This document shows positions 11,413 to 23,543 of a stretch of 64,000 nucleotides of DNA, piece by piece. The stretch comes from Candidatus Hartigia pinicola (GTDB lineage Bacteria > Pseudomonadota > Gammaproteobacteria > Enterobacterales > Enterobacteriaceae): assembly GCA_020541205.1 (NCBI GenBank), contig CP048208.1:1801908-1865907 (forward strand), in the 5' to 3' direction. Both the position numbers and the translations under genes were made by a program. Under the pieces are notes generated by a model. The model was not told the DNA's origin, ran no database searches, and saw only the letters and a program-made list of their open reading frames with translations. The number at the start of each line of letters is the position of its first letter. Position 1 is the first letter of the stretch.

Positions 11413-13449
11413 CTAAACAATATAGATGCAATATTTTGTTTTGATTCTTATTGGAATAACATAATCTATTTAATAATTATTATATAACTTTTTTATGAAC
11501 AATACACACATTAACTGGTGCAGGCATAATTACAATACATAACACTCAGAAAAAGAAATTATAGAAGCTTGGTGCTATTTCACTAATTAAACAATTCTAG
11601 AAAAGTTTTAACTAGTTATTTCTAAAACCTTTATTTAATTATAAAAAATATTCTATATCTCTCTTACAGTTCATTTACTTTTAAAAATAACGAGATACTA
11701 ATGTATATATAAAGTGTATTCGTAAATGATAGTAACAATTCTATATATATGACTATCTTTTAGTAAACTGTCTTAAAATAATAATAAATATAATATAAAT
11801 AAGTCAAGCATTATAGAAAGTTAAAAAATATTAAAAAATAAAAATTTATAAATTATATCATTATTAAATAAAAGAATAAAACAAAAATATTCTTAAAATT
11901 TTAGATAAAATTATGTTATTCTAAAATGAAATAAAATTATTAATAAAATATCACCTCACATAGAACATATTAATTAATAATAAAAATCATACAATCGTAT
12001 TTTACTGAAGAAGTATAATTTAACTAAATAAACAGTTATATAGAATAAAAGCTATACAAAAATATTTTAATTGTCTATTTTATGCGAGAATAATAGGAAA
12101 TACTATATTCTTGATAATAAAATAGCAAATTAAATTATGTTTATAATATTTTAAGTAATATCAGTATTAATTAAATACAACTATTTGCATTGTAATAAAT
12201 TAGTATAACGCTAAAAATATCTTCTTGATAATCGTTAAATAATTTATATATGATTATTTTAAGACAAATTTTGCAATGTATGTAAAATCTTTCTCAACTA
12301 ATATCATAACTTTAAGCTATTTTAATTCCTATAAATATATAAATAATAAAAATTATACATAACCTCTCAATCTTTATGTTTTAGTGTGTAGGTTTTTTAG
12401 AATAAAAAATGCATTTACCGTTATTGTTAAATTTTGTTTGTTTTATTATATTTTTTAATATTATTGAATATACTAAAAAATATCCATTTTATATGAACTA
12501 AGCATTAATCCAGTTACGTTATTTCCCTACAAAAAAATAAAACCAAATAATTTTAGATAAAACTACTTTAAATACAACAGATTTCTATAAAATTCTACAC
12601 CGACTGAAAGTGTTTTGTTAATATTGAGATCAAAATAACATAAAAGTTTACTTCTAATTAAGTGCTATAAATATATATCAATAAATCTAGTATAACCTGA
12701 CTTGTAAGATCAAGTAATACTCTACTACACATAAGCTAAAAAATAATTTGATTATTATGCATGACTGAATATGATTATCCATATAATTATACTGCATAAC
12801 CTTACAAAATGTCACAAAATCTAGATATTATTTTAGAACCGTATCACAAGCAATAACATGATTACTAAGTGCAATATTAACCAAATATATTCTATTAATT
12901 TTCATATGAGTTCAAATCATAAAAAAACCGTATTATCATGTGATAAACTATCTAAAATTATCAAGATAAAATTCCACGATCCATTGAATTTTATCTTCGT
13001 AATTATATCAAGAAATAATGATTAAAAAATCATAACACTACTACTAAACAAAATTACAGATTAAATTATAAAACAACTAAATAAATCAGAAGTAATAAAT
13101 TTATATGCTATCAAATTAAAAAAAACATAACAAACATAAAATACATCACAGAAACAATTATATTCTTATTTTAACATAAATTTAATTGAAATGCTGTTAT
13201 TATAACGAATAGAAAAATAAAAGATAAAAATACATTTATAATATAATAAATACTCATAAAGTATAAGTAATAAAATAATTATCACAATAAATTACTATTG
13301 AGATCAAAAAAATCAAATGAATTCTTTCTAGTTTATCTACATATCATGCAATGATATAATTTTTTAATTATTAGAAAAAATGTGTTACACCACGATAAAT
13401 ATTATAATAACATAATAAATAAAAAACATTTTATCACTGATGTTAACAG
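11413..13449. other. non-coding AT-rich desert between pldB relic and mscM
   Basis: Two kilobases of extremely AT-rich DNA with stops in all frames. I see no gene, RNA or repeat that I can name. No clear terminator for mscM (whose 3' end is at 13450) is visible. Confidence 0.6.
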
Positions 13450-16400
13450 TTAAATCTCTCCTGATTTACGACTAGAATTAGAGTTTAATGAATTATTAAT
13501 CATATTTTCTAAAGCATCACTACATATATTTACACGTGCTTGAAATGGTGGGAATGGCAACTGAATATTGTTTTCTGCAAAAGCAGAAAGTATATTTTGG
13601 TGAATTTCATGACGTGCTGGTAATCGATGCCCCATTTCAGAAACGAAAACTCGTAACTCAAAGATTTGAATACCTTGTTGTAAATCAACTAAATAAACTT
13701 CTGGGTTTGGACTAGCCACTATCATTATTGAACTCTGAGCTGCTGTTAAAATAATTGAAGAAACTAAGTGACTATCCGCATCTACTGAAACAGGAATGGT
13801 TATGACAATACGTGTAATAGTATCTGACAAAGACCAGTTAATAAATTGTTCAGTGATAAAAGCTTTATTTGGAACAATAATTTCTTTTCTATCCCAATCT
13901 GTTAACGTTGTTGCACGCGTATTAATTTTGGTAATACTACCTGTCAAATTTCGTATAGTAACAGTATCTCCAATACGAATTGGTTTTTCAAATAAAATCA
14001 TTAAACCTGAGATAATATTAGCAAATATTTCTTGTAAACCAAAACCTAATCCAACGCCCATGGCGGCAATTAACCATTGTAATTTAAACCAATCGATACC
14101 AAGCATAGAAAAACCAACAATAATACCAATAATAGTAATCGAATACTTAGTGAGCGTGCTAATTGCATAACCTGTACCTGGTGTTAACTCCAAATGTTGT
14201 AATACGGCTAATTCAAGTAATGCAGGAAAATTACGAACGAGTTGTGTAGTAATGATAATAATTAATACAGCAATAAAAATAGAGCCAATAGTAATCGACT
14301 GAACAGTATTAACACCATTGATCGTTGAAGTAACATTCCATAAACAAATATTTTCTAAGAATGAAAAAGCAGTGTGTAGTTCAGACCATACCCAAATTAA
14401 TGAGACTAATGCAATCATTGTAAGAATAGAACGGACGAGTCCTATGGATTGTTCACTGATAGTATCAAGGTCAATTACTTGCTCTTCAATATCAATTAAA
14501 CCTTCTCCACTAGAAATAGTGGACTGAAAATCATCCTCTCCTTTTGCCCTTTGTGCTAATATATCAGCACGGCGTTGTTTAGCTCGCTCAAAAGCAAGTT
14601 TACGGCGTTGCATAGACATCCAACGCCGGATGATATGATATATAATTAACAATAAAAACCAGATTGCAACTGAAATTTCTAAACGTGCTAGTAATACCTG
14701 TGATGTTGTGAAGTAACCACATAAAGAAAAAAATGAAGCAATAATAGGGGCAATAATCAACATCCACCATAAAGCTTTATTAATTATATTATCTCCAGAA
14801 CCATATCTATCTAAATAAATTTGAAGACCAGTTAATCTTAAGTTATTAGTCATTACACTAAGAGACAAACAAAGCAAGAGGAAACAAAACCGACCTATTG
14901 TTTCGGCAAACTCCCTGTCACTGTAATATTCAAACGTAATAAGTGATATCATTAGTGGCATGATAACAAAAATAGCAAGACGATAGTAACGCATTGCTCT
15001 ATCAATAGACTCTTTATTCCAACCAAAATGCACAATAAATAATCCTGTTGGTCGTGAGAACGCTTCACTGATCATTAACATCCACAATACAGGGGTCGTC
15101 GCAGTTACCCCATAACCAATTGCTGTAGCCATTGGAAATTTCCATGCATTTTGTAAACCATAACCAATAGCAGACCACATCATAGGTAATGGTAATGCAA
15201 TCATACTTGACCAAAAAATTGTACGCACAGTAAGATAAAAATGATCTTTTGTCACTTTACCTATACGTACACTAGCGCGATCAAGAAAATCTTGATAATT
15301 TTTTCGTGTACTAATGCTAAAGATGACTAATATGATAGACCCTAGTAAAAATAATAAAGTATTTTGGGTATTTACCATCACTTCGAGCGCATCTGTTAGT
15401 TGTGATAAGGTATCCAAAGAAAGTAACTTAATAATATCAGAAATTAATTTAACAGGATAATCCATGCTAAATGGCGGGACATCAGCTACCCAAAATAAAT
15501 ATCGATGTGAAGCATCTTTAACATCTTTTAAAACATCAATAAGTTGGCTTACTGCGACATTAAGTTTCATTAGCTCCAGCATTGCTGTATCAAGTCCTAA
15601 AATTAATGATGCAAGAAGATCTTTACGTGTTTTAATTAATGAAGCATACAGCTGAGCTTGTGTTAAGTTTAAATTATTTTTAATCCCTTCAGTAGTCATA
15701 TTTATTTTAGATACCCGTTCCAACATATCTTCATAATTAAGTCGTTGGACACGTAAATCTGACATGCTAATTATAAATTCTTGTTTTTTTTGTATTTCTG
15801 GTAAATGTGATAATTGCGTGCGTAATGCCTCTCTTAACGTGCTTGAACCAACTAACCATTGAGCTTGATCATGAATTGTGGTGAGAGCTTGTCGAGCATT
15901 TTGTATGTTTTCAGAAATTTCAGTCTGGCGTGCACTAATCATACTGATTCGTATTGTTTGATCCGTCAGTGCCTGTGAAAGTTTATGGTTAATGTTAATT
16001 TGCTCTTTGAGAAACGGTGTTAACTCCGCTTCCTCAGCTATAATTTCTGTATTTGCTAATTCTAATGCTGATTTTTTTTGTCTGAAAGTATTTTGAATCT
16101 TATGTAACTTCTGTAATGAAAGCTCAAAATAGCTATAGCGTTTTTTATAAATTTCTAACATAATACGAGAAATTTCTTGACGATGATGTGCGGATAACTG
16201 CGCTAATTCAAACTCATTAACACTAGATTTTCGAGCACTAATTTCGGATTGTGCTAATGTTGCCTGGGCTTCTGATAAAGGAGTTGGTAAAAGTTTTAAT
16301 GATTGATAACGAAAAGTGGCTTCTGCAAGAAGCCGACGTGCTTCAGATAATTGTTTTGGTAAAGCATGTACCAACTCACCAATATCACGCAACGTATTTT

Positions 16401-16791
16401 GTTCTTTTTGTATTTTTCGACCTTGTTCAAGTAGTTGATAACTCAGTTCAATAATTTTTTGTTCAAGCTCTGCTAAACTGATATTTTTTGAGATATTAAT
16501 AGGCTTAATATTTTCAATGAATAAAATCTGTCTAAGCTCTTTAATAGTATTTGGAAATTTATCAATTAAATCCTGATATGATTTTGCTTTAGAATCAGAT
16601 TGATTTGCCTCATTGATCCAATTTATTGCACCTTGTAGCGTTTTCATGATTTCAATATGTTTTGAATGCTTACTAAAATCCAGTTGAGTGAATTCCTGTT
16701 TAATCTTTGTATCATGCTGTATGATATTCGGTGCTGCAATAACTGGACAGGAAAGTAACACAATAAAAAAAACACTGATAATCAAATGCAC
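13450..16791 (-). CDS. mscM: miniconductance mechanosensitive channel MscM (YjeP)
   Basis: MscM opens under membrane tension to release solutes on hypo-osmotic shock. A secretion signal (about residues 1-20, MHLIISVFFIVLLSCPVIAA) is followed by a large Gln/Glu-rich, helical periplasmic region to about 480, a series of membrane segments, and a C-terminal MscS domain. The pore-lining motif GVGLGFGLQEIFAN lies near residue 910, followed by EKPIRIGDTVTI. Length, 1113 residues, matches E. coli (1107). I chose the GTG at 16791 because AAGGAG stands 9 bases upstream and MHLII aligns with the E. coli MRLII start. A TTG at 16809 would put the ribosome-binding site inside the gene. It follows psd on the same strand with a 178-base gap, as in the enteric psd-mscM operon. 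Retention of so long a gene implies continuing selection. Confidence 0.95.
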   Translation of the reverse strand: MHLIISVFFIVLLSCPVIAAPNIIQHDTKIKQEFTQLDFSKHSKHIEIMKTLQGAINWINEANQSDSKAKSYQDLIDKFPNTIKELRQILFIENIKPINISKNISLAELEQKIIELSYQLLEQGRKIQKEQNTLRDIGELVHALPKQLSEARRLLAEATFRYQSLKLLPTPLSEAQATLAQSEISARKSSVNEFELAQLSAHHRQEISRIMLEIYKKRYSYFELSLQKLHKIQNTFRQKKSALELANTEIIAEEAELTPFLKEQININHKLSQALTDQTIRISMISARQTEISENIQNARQALTTIHDQAQWLVGSSTLREALRTQLSHLPEIQKKQEFIISMSDLRVQRLNYEDMLERVSKINMTTEGIKNNLNLTQAQLYASLIKTRKDLLASLILGLDTAMLELMKLNVAVSQLIDVLKDVKDASHRYLFWVADVPPFSMDYPVKLISDIIKLLSLDTLSQLTDALEVMVNTQNTLLFLLGSIILVIFSISTRKNYQDFLDRASVRIGKVTKDHFYLTVRTIFWSSMIALPLPMMWSAIGYGLQNAWKFPMATAIGYGVTATTPVLWMLMISEAFSRPTGLFIVHFGWNKESIDRAMRYYRLAIFVIMPLMISLITFEYYSDREFAETIGRFCFLLLCLSLSVMTNNLRLTGLQIYLDRYGSGDNIINKALWWMLIIAPIIASFFSLCGYFTTSQVLLARLEISVAIWFLLLIIYHIIRRWMSMQRRKLAFERAKQRRADILAQRAKGEDDFQSTISSGEGLIDIEEQVIDLDTISEQSIGLVRSILTMIALVSLIWVWSELHTAFSFLENICLWNVTSTINGVNTVQSITIGSIFIAVLIIIITTQLVRNFPALLELAVLQHLELTPGTGYAISTLTKYSITIIGIIVGFSMLGIDWFKLQWLIAAMGVGLGFGLQEIFANIISGLMILFEKPIRIGDTVTIRNLTGSITKINTRATTLTDWDRKEIIVPNKAFITEQFINWSLSDTITRIVITIPVSVDADSHLVSSIILTAAQSSIMIVASPNPEVYLVDLQQGIQIFELRVFVSEMGHRLPARHEIHQNILSAFAENNIQLPFPPFQARVNICSDALENMINNSLNSNSSRKSGEI

Positions 16792-16987
16792 AGTCAAAAA
16801 CTCCTTCAACTAATTAATTAAAATTTATATCCTATAATACCTACAGCTGCATGATGAGTAATCATATAAATACATGCAAGGCTTGTGTCAAATCATGCAA
16901 AACATTATCTAAATCGCTTTATCGTTTAAACTAAATAACACTAATATTAATTGAAATAATAGATTATTAACTAACAATATTAACAAG

Positions 16988-17860
16988 TTAGTTATTTTCT
17001 AAAGTTTCGGCTAGTAACGCACCCATACGGGTAGCGCAACCAGGAAGCAACAGCGAATTAAAACGAATAGTGTTATATTCAAATAAATTAATAACAGTTG
17101 ATCCTAATTTAAAACGTCCCATCTCTTCGCCTTTTTTTAAAAAGATAGCTTTTTCTGTCGCTTTATCTGAATATAACCAACATTTAAATACCCCTTTACG
17201 TTGAACATTGATAGTTCCACTCCAAACAGTTTCAATACTACCTACAATTGTAGCACCAACTAAAATTTGTATTATTAATCCAATCCCAGTTTTAAACACA
17301 CAGATCAAGCGCTCGTTACGTGCAAATAAGTTAGGAATAGTAGCCACCATCCTTGAGCTTACAGAAAACAAATCACCTGGAACATAAATCATTTCATTTA
17401 ACAAACCATCATATGGCATATGAACACGATGATAATCACGTGGTGATAAATAAGTTGTAATAAATTTACCATATCGGAATTTATCTGCTAATAAATAGTT
17501 ACCGGCTAACAAAGCTTCAAGCGTGTAATAATAATTTTTTGCTTGAAAAATCTGATTATTTTGAATAGAGCCAAGTTGGCTAACTATTCCATCAGCAGGT
17601 TGAGCTAATTGATGTCTTTCTGTCACAACTGGTCGTGCGTCATCTTGTAACGAACGAACAAAAAAATCATTAAATGTTTGATAATCAGTGAATTTATTTT
17701 TTTTAGCTTCATTCATATTCACTTTGTAAACTTTTACAAAAAGCCTTATTATCCATAAAGTGATAAACCCTGCATTTTTATCAGAAAACCAACCAGCTAG
17801 TATAGTCACGCTTTGCTTAGGTAGAAGACATTGTAAACGTATTTTAATTTTTTCTAGCAT
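16988..17860 (-). CDS. psd: phosphatidylserine decarboxylase proenzyme
   Basis: Psd converts phosphatidylserine to phosphatidylethanolamine at the inner membrane. The proenzyme cuts itself at Gly-Ser to create its pyruvoyl cofactor. The cleavage motif [11 protein letters not shown] is present near residue 254, and the catalytic Asp90 (QPADGIVS) and His in [11 protein letters not shown] are conserved. The product has 290 residues against 322 in E. coli. The missing part is the variable acidic tail after the small subunit, so the enzyme should be active. GAGG six bases upstream fixes the ATG. It heads the psd-mscM unit, and in enterics rsgA lies directly upstream, where only a relic remains here. 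Confidence 0.96.
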   Translation of the reverse strand: MLEKIKIRLQCLLPKQSVTILAGWFSDKNAGFITLWIIRLFVKVYKVNMNEAKKNKFTDYQTFNDFFVRSLQDDARPVVTERHQLAQPADGIVSQLGSIQNNQIFQAKNYYYTLEALLAGNYLLADKFRYGKFITTYLSPRDYHRVHMPYDGLLNEMIYVPGDLFSVSSRMVATIPNLFARNERLICVFKTGIGLIIQILVGATIVGSIETVWSGTINVQRKGVFKCWLYSDKATEKAIFLKKGEEMGRFKLGSTVINLFEYNTIRFNSLLLPGCATRMGALLAETLENN

Positions 17861-18029
17861 ATGAACCTCAAATTGATCCAGATCAATTAACGAAAACTTT
17901 ATATATGTGCTATTTAAAATAGAGTATTTTGTTTTAATAGTATTAAAATTTTATCTTTTGAAATAATATAAACAAACGTAAGTGCTACTATATTGACAAG
18001 TTCTTCTTAATCAGATTAATATCTTTTTT
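17861..18029. other. spacer between the rsgA relic and psd
   Basis: A short AT-rich spacer carrying only the psd ribosome-binding site (GAGG at about 17867-17870). No separate gene is visible. Confidence 0.5.
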
Positions 18030-19100
18030 ACTAAATTACTACATGACTTAACTTCTGCCATTCTGCTTAAAACACGATGAGATTTTTCAAATCATAATTT
18101 AACAATTATTTTTCATTAATAGCTTTACATAAAAATAGTCTAGAATATTTAAATATTTCTGATTTCGAAATAGAGAGACGCCTAAGTATTTTTTAAATTC
18201 AACAAAACTTTTATTACTTCCTTTACAAAAATATGCCATAAACCGCACTCACAAAAAACTAAGGATGTTAATCAGATTATCTCTATAAAAAGAAAGATAA
18301 TATAACCTTATGATCGTTGTAATGTATCAACCAAGAACAAAATAGATAGAGATCTTATTAATGAAAATAGTTTATTCGCTATTAAATAATAATACAGTTA
18401 ATAAACGAGATTTAAGAACACCTTCGTGAACCTATAAAAATTGATATTTTCTCGATGACAATATTAGTAAATATTTTCATGTCTTAATAAATATAACTAA
18501 ATACTTTAAAAGTTTTTAAACAAAATTCCTGTAAATAATTAGTAATTTACTAACCTCATTATCGTTTTCTGCATCTAATAAATTCATGTGATCTCGTATA
18601 ATAATTAATCTCACATCTAAATTTTCACAAGTCACTAAATAACAATCAATAATATTAACTGAAAGTGTAAATACAACAGCAGAAACACTCACTATCTGAT
18701 CTACATTAAAAATAATAGGTGTTGATCTACTGTAATAATCAGAACACATGAGCATGTGATAGTATTCATTAATAATCTTCACAATGACTCTTGATCTTAA
18801 GACTAGTGTAGATTTTTATTATTTGGATCTAAACAAAATTAGCTCCCATAACAATAAAGAAAGTGACCTATGTAGACCAAAATGTTATAAAGTTTCATCA
18901 TGAGTTTTGATATTAACAGCATACTAACGAACTGAGAATTGCTACATCTTAATTCACTTCATCTGACAGCCCTATTATTCACATTAGTGACGTCTTTTTC
19001 TAGGCGTTTCTTTTAATTATCTTAAATACGAAAATATTAGCTTGCGAAGACTTTCTTCTTAGAAACTTGATATCTCTTTACATTGCTTGTTAAATTAATT
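18030..19100 (-). pseudogene. rsgA: full-length relic of the ribosome-assembly GTPase RsgA
   Basis: RsgA is a circularly permuted GTPase that checks late 30S maturation. No long frame survives, but the minus strand still spells the protein in order. NVDQIVSVSA, NIIDCYLVTCENL and LLIYRN lie within 18516-18782. The P-loop region reads GVLKSRLLTVLL (18387-18422) where the family has GVGKSSLLNALL. ITTIIRLYYL corresponds to the switch I stretch TTTAARLYHF. FVEFKKYLG is at 18180-18206, and FEKSHRVLSRMAEVK (18091 down to about 18045, in another frame) is the C-terminal helix. From the OB-fold/G-domain junction to FVEFKKYLG everything is in one frame, interrupted by six stops, with spacing almost exactly that of E. 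coli. The N-terminus (about 18850-19100) is blurred by frameshifts. It lies between psd and divergent orn, exactly where rsgA belongs. Confidence 0.88.
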
Positions 19101-19180
19101 TTTCTAACTTTATTCGATCGCGTAAATAATTTAAATTCTTTATTATACATAAACTCTACTAGATGAAATTAAGATATATA

Positions 19181-19732
19181 ATGAAAAAAAATAAAAATCA
19201 TTTAATATGGATTGATTTAGAAATGACAGGCCTTGATCCTGATCTTGACCGTATCATTGAAATTGCAACAATAGTCACAAACAGTCAACTAAATATTTTA
19301 GCGCAAGGACCCGTAATTGCTATTCATACAACAACAAAACAATTAGAATTAATGAACGCTTGGAATATTAACACTCATATATCTAGCGGCCTCGTTAAGC
19401 GCATCCAAAACAGCACGTTTAGTGTTCGAGATGCTGAACTGGAAACAATTAAATTTTTAAGAAAATGGGTAATACAAGGCACTTCACCTATGTGTGGTAA
19501 TAGTATTGCTCAAGATCGTCGTTTTCTATTTCGTTATATGCCTGAGCTAGAAAGTTATTTCCACTATCGTTATTTAGATGTGAGTACGCTAAAAGAACTG
19601 GCGCGTCTCTGGAAACCAGAAATTTTAGCAGGTTATACAAAAAAAAATACTCATCAAGCATTAAATGATATTCAAGAATCTATTTCTGAACTAGCTTATT
19701 ATAGAAAGACATTGATCAAAGAAAACTCTTGA
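19181..19732 (+). CDS. orn: oligoribonuclease (3'-5' exoribonuclease)
   Basis: Orn degrades the 2-5 nucleotide RNA fragments left by other RNases and is essential in E. coli. It is a DEDDh exonuclease. [22 protein letters not shown] carries the first Asp/Glu pair (Asp12, Glu14), [12 protein letters not shown] the third Asp, and [11 protein letters not shown] the catalytic His and last Asp. [22 protein letters not shown] is nearly identical to E. coli. I chose the ATG at 19181 (183 residues, with the acidic pair at the E. coli positions). The ATG at 19163 would add six residues, and neither has a strong ribosome-binding site. It diverges from the rsgA relic and psd-mscM, the usual enteric order. 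Confidence 0.96.
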   Translation: MKKNKNHLIWIDLEMTGLDPDLDRIIEIATIVTNSQLNILAQGPVIAIHTTTKQLELMNAWNINTHISSGLVKRIQNSTFSVRDAELETIKFLRKWVIQGTSPMCGNSIAQDRRFLFRYMPELESYFHYRYLDVSTLKELARLWKPEILAGYTKKNTHQALNDIQESISELAYYRKTLIKENS

Positions 19733-22700
19733 CATAATTTTATTATAAATAATTACTTGCTAAGTTATACATATGTAATTTTTTGGTAGAATAACGCTTG
19801 TATAAATCACTTCATGACATTTTAAATAATGATATTGCACTTTTAATACATATCGGATATCTAAAGACACTGTAAAATTTTTTTACTAGTGAAGTAAACA
19901 ATTATAGATATTTTCTTTACTATTATTGGAATAAAAAGATATAAAAAGAGATATTCTAAATACTAATTCTATTAAAAAATAAAAAACTGTATCTTTGACA
20001 TCTTCTACTGCATGTTGAATTAACTACTAATATAGATATGTTTAATTTTATTTTTTTATAAGTGTAAATAACTGCTAAGATGTTACAGTTTACTCTTATC
20101 GTATTGTTAAGTTTAAAATAGAAAAGAGTTGATTACTCTAATTATATTTTTAGAGTTATTGATTATCTTTATTAACTACAATAATTGTCATTGCTCTTAT
20201 CTATATAAGAACATTTAAACGAATTATATACAATAAGAAATATTGAAAACGTATTAAGCTATTACACTTGATAATTTAACATATATAATACAGGTAGAAT
20301 AAGTATATATAAGTTCTTTTATCTACTTCTTTGATATCCCCAAAATCTTTACCAATGACATGTACTGTCTACTAATTTTTCTTAGAAAAATCATCATGTA
20401 TTTTAAAATTAAAACCGTCAAAATAAAGCTCAATTTTCTAGAATAGAAGTTAAAGATATAATGACAACACTCTTATCATCAATCATTCAAGCTACTAAGA
20501 AAATATAATAATAAATTCACAAAAAATTTCTAATATAAAATACAGTTTATAAAAAACTTTTCTTGAAAATAAAAGATTTCCAATATAAAAATATATTATA
20601 ATAAATATTTAAGTTGTATTCTATACTGTTTGAACTAATAAGGTCAAAAAAAATAATCTTTCAGCTAAATTTATTCAAATTAATTAATGCAGAACTGCAA
20701 AGAAACTCATTTAGGATATAGTGTAATATTCTTTTAAATCATTTACTAGATAAATAATAAAAATTATAATAGGAATTAATATAATTTTCACAAAAACATT
20801 ATTAAATCATCAGTATTAGTGCTCTTAATTACCATACTAAAACATTTAGATAATAACAAATTATTAATATGTAATAAACAATAAAATATTCTATTTAATA
20901 AAATTCTTATTAATTCTAGGGAATTTTTCTATTAAAAATAAATCATTTCAACTACTTCATTAAAAATAATTCATAAACATACCAAAATAGTTTTTAGTTA
21001 AAAATACAGATATATCAATTAATATCCCTATGTTCTAGCATCACTCTGAAATTTCCCTACGTAATTTCAGCTATTTTTAGTCAAGCTTATTATCTGACAT
21101 AAATTGTCACTATTGCCATTATCAATAAATAACTAAATATAATTATGAGGAAAATTATTATATACAACGCAACTACTTGATGAACTTCATTTTATTATAG
21201 TTTTTTCGTACAATTAATAATCTTTCTTGCTCTCGAAAAAAATATATATTTCAAAAATATCATACTAAACGCATATGATTGTACAAAAACTAATAATTTA
21301 ATTAATTTTAGAAATTTTTACATTTATATTTATATTCTCTTGATAATATCTGCTATTAGTAAAATACCAATATAAATTACTACAAAAAATAATTATATTA
21401 ATATCACATAATAATAGTAATGAATTATATTCTTAAGTGATTATATTTATATTAAAGTACATTTAGCAGGTATATTCAATAATCTGAAAAATTTCAATAA
21501 TATACTAAATTAATTGCATATCTCTTATATGGATAGATACAACCACTATTTATTTCATTTATATTTTATATTAATATATGCAAATTCATTAATAATATTT
21601 TACACATTCTCTTAAATGTATTTATAATGAATTTGCTTATAAATACTTGTGCATTTTATATAAGAAGATTTATTATATTTCCAGTTTATTTTTTAGATAT
21701 TAATAGATTTAACTCTATTATAGAGACTAAAAAAAACAATTTACATTATTTAATAAAACGATTGATTCTGCTAAATTTCAAATTTATTAGCTCTCATTAA
21801 GATAAAATGTTAAACATAAATACAATAATAAAACCTTAAAAAAATAAAAATATTATGCTTGATATTAACTTATCATTTTTAAAGTATGACAATATTTTAC
21901 ACTGATACACTTTTAGTGTAATCTGAACAAGAAAGAAAATTAATGAAAGATTCATTTTATCATTCTACATATCTGAAAAGTCTGCAATGACGAATATATT
22001 ATCAAATATTCTATCAAATTAAATGATAAACTCTTAAACTGGAAATATCTTAATACTAAAAAACAATATTAAATTTTAATTAAGTAAGTATATTTACATA
22101 AAGTTAAGTACTTTTTTCATAAAAAATTATGAAATTCCTAAAGGAAATTTTACAGCCCCAACACAATCAAAAATACTTTCATACTCGTATCTTGAGTATA
22201 ACTCTACTATGACAGATACAGTAATTAAACTATCTTAATATAGTTAGGCAAAATCAAAATAGCTGAAAATGTCTCTTAACAATTAATGGAATTAATCATG
22301 AATATTAAAGTATATTTATTATTATCGTAGTCCACAAAAAGTTTCAAAGACAATGCTCACACCACTAAAAATTAAGCATAATCCTTAACAATTTTCAACT
22401 AACTAAAAATTTTTCAATTATATTATCTTAATACATCTAAGTCCCTATTTTTTATCAATTAAAGCAATAATATAAAATATAAAATATAAAATATAAAATA
22501 TTATAATTAGAACAGTTATTTAATGATGAGAAGTAATAAATGAAACAACACAGAAAAAATATAGTATAGTACATAAAACATCATTAACTAGAAAAATTTT
22601 CTATCATGAAAACATCAAATCATAGTGTAGTTATTCTAAATAAAAAACTTAAACAAAAAACATAAATCTTAAAAACTATTCAGTTTTTTCTACGAAAAAA

Positions 22701-23543
22701 TAATAAATGTAAAATTAACAAACTGAAAGCTAGTATATAATAGTTTTTAACATGCTATCAAATTTAATAAGATTTTTAATCATCTAGAGGTATATTTAAC
22801 CACTGATCTTGATAGATCATTATGAACATAATGAGGTTTATTATTTTCAAACTTAATGCTATAGTATAAAATAAACATAAATAATTTGAAAGATATTACT
22901 ATAATAACAGTATTTTGTATGAGCTACATAGGTGTTTTAAAGATATTTCTATAACTATTTGTTTGTAATTTTTTTAAAAAATTTATAAAAATCAACGGCT
23001 ACTTTTCTAAAAGTTCATATAAAATATACAATAGTTTTTTAGAAAAAATTAGATAAATTATTACTAACAGCCTCTTTATAAAAAACTTCAACAGTAAATA
23101 TAGCACTCTTACATATTTACTTAGAGGTAAATGCAATCTTCAATTTTTAAAAACAATAGTTTAAAATATAAAAACACTTTTAATAAATGTGATTATTATA
23201 GGATATTTCATTTCAAAAATGTTAATAAAATAATTACTTTTAAAAAATTAAAAATTAGACCATTAAAATAAAAGTAAATTATTTAAGATTCACTTAATAA
23301 TTAACACTTTAATCAGAAATATGCTAATATTAGACACTAACTACGAAACTCTCTTTACTAAATACAAAGCTGATAATAAAATCCGCATCCATATTTAAAA
23401 CGTTTTTATAAAAACTGTATAGTGTTGTTTTTTAACAACATATAAATCTTTTAGAAAGAGAAGTTTTATGAAAAATATATACACATGAAATTATCAGTTA
23501 AATTGTCTAGAATAACTAACAATAAAAAATACATTCCTGTTAT
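19733..23543. other. non-coding AT-rich desert between orn and trkA
   Basis: 3.8 kb without a credible gene. The tRNA-Gly cluster and queG that follow orn in E. coli are not detectable. A (TATAAAA) heptamer array lies at 22471-22498. Otherwise the sequence is featureless poly-A/T-rich DNA. Confidence 0.6.
22471..22498. repeat. TATAAAA tandem repeat (4 copies)
   Basis: Four perfect head-to-tail copies of TATAAAA, with the partial unit TATT continuing to 22502. A simple slippage array in non-coding DNA. Confidence 0.85.
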
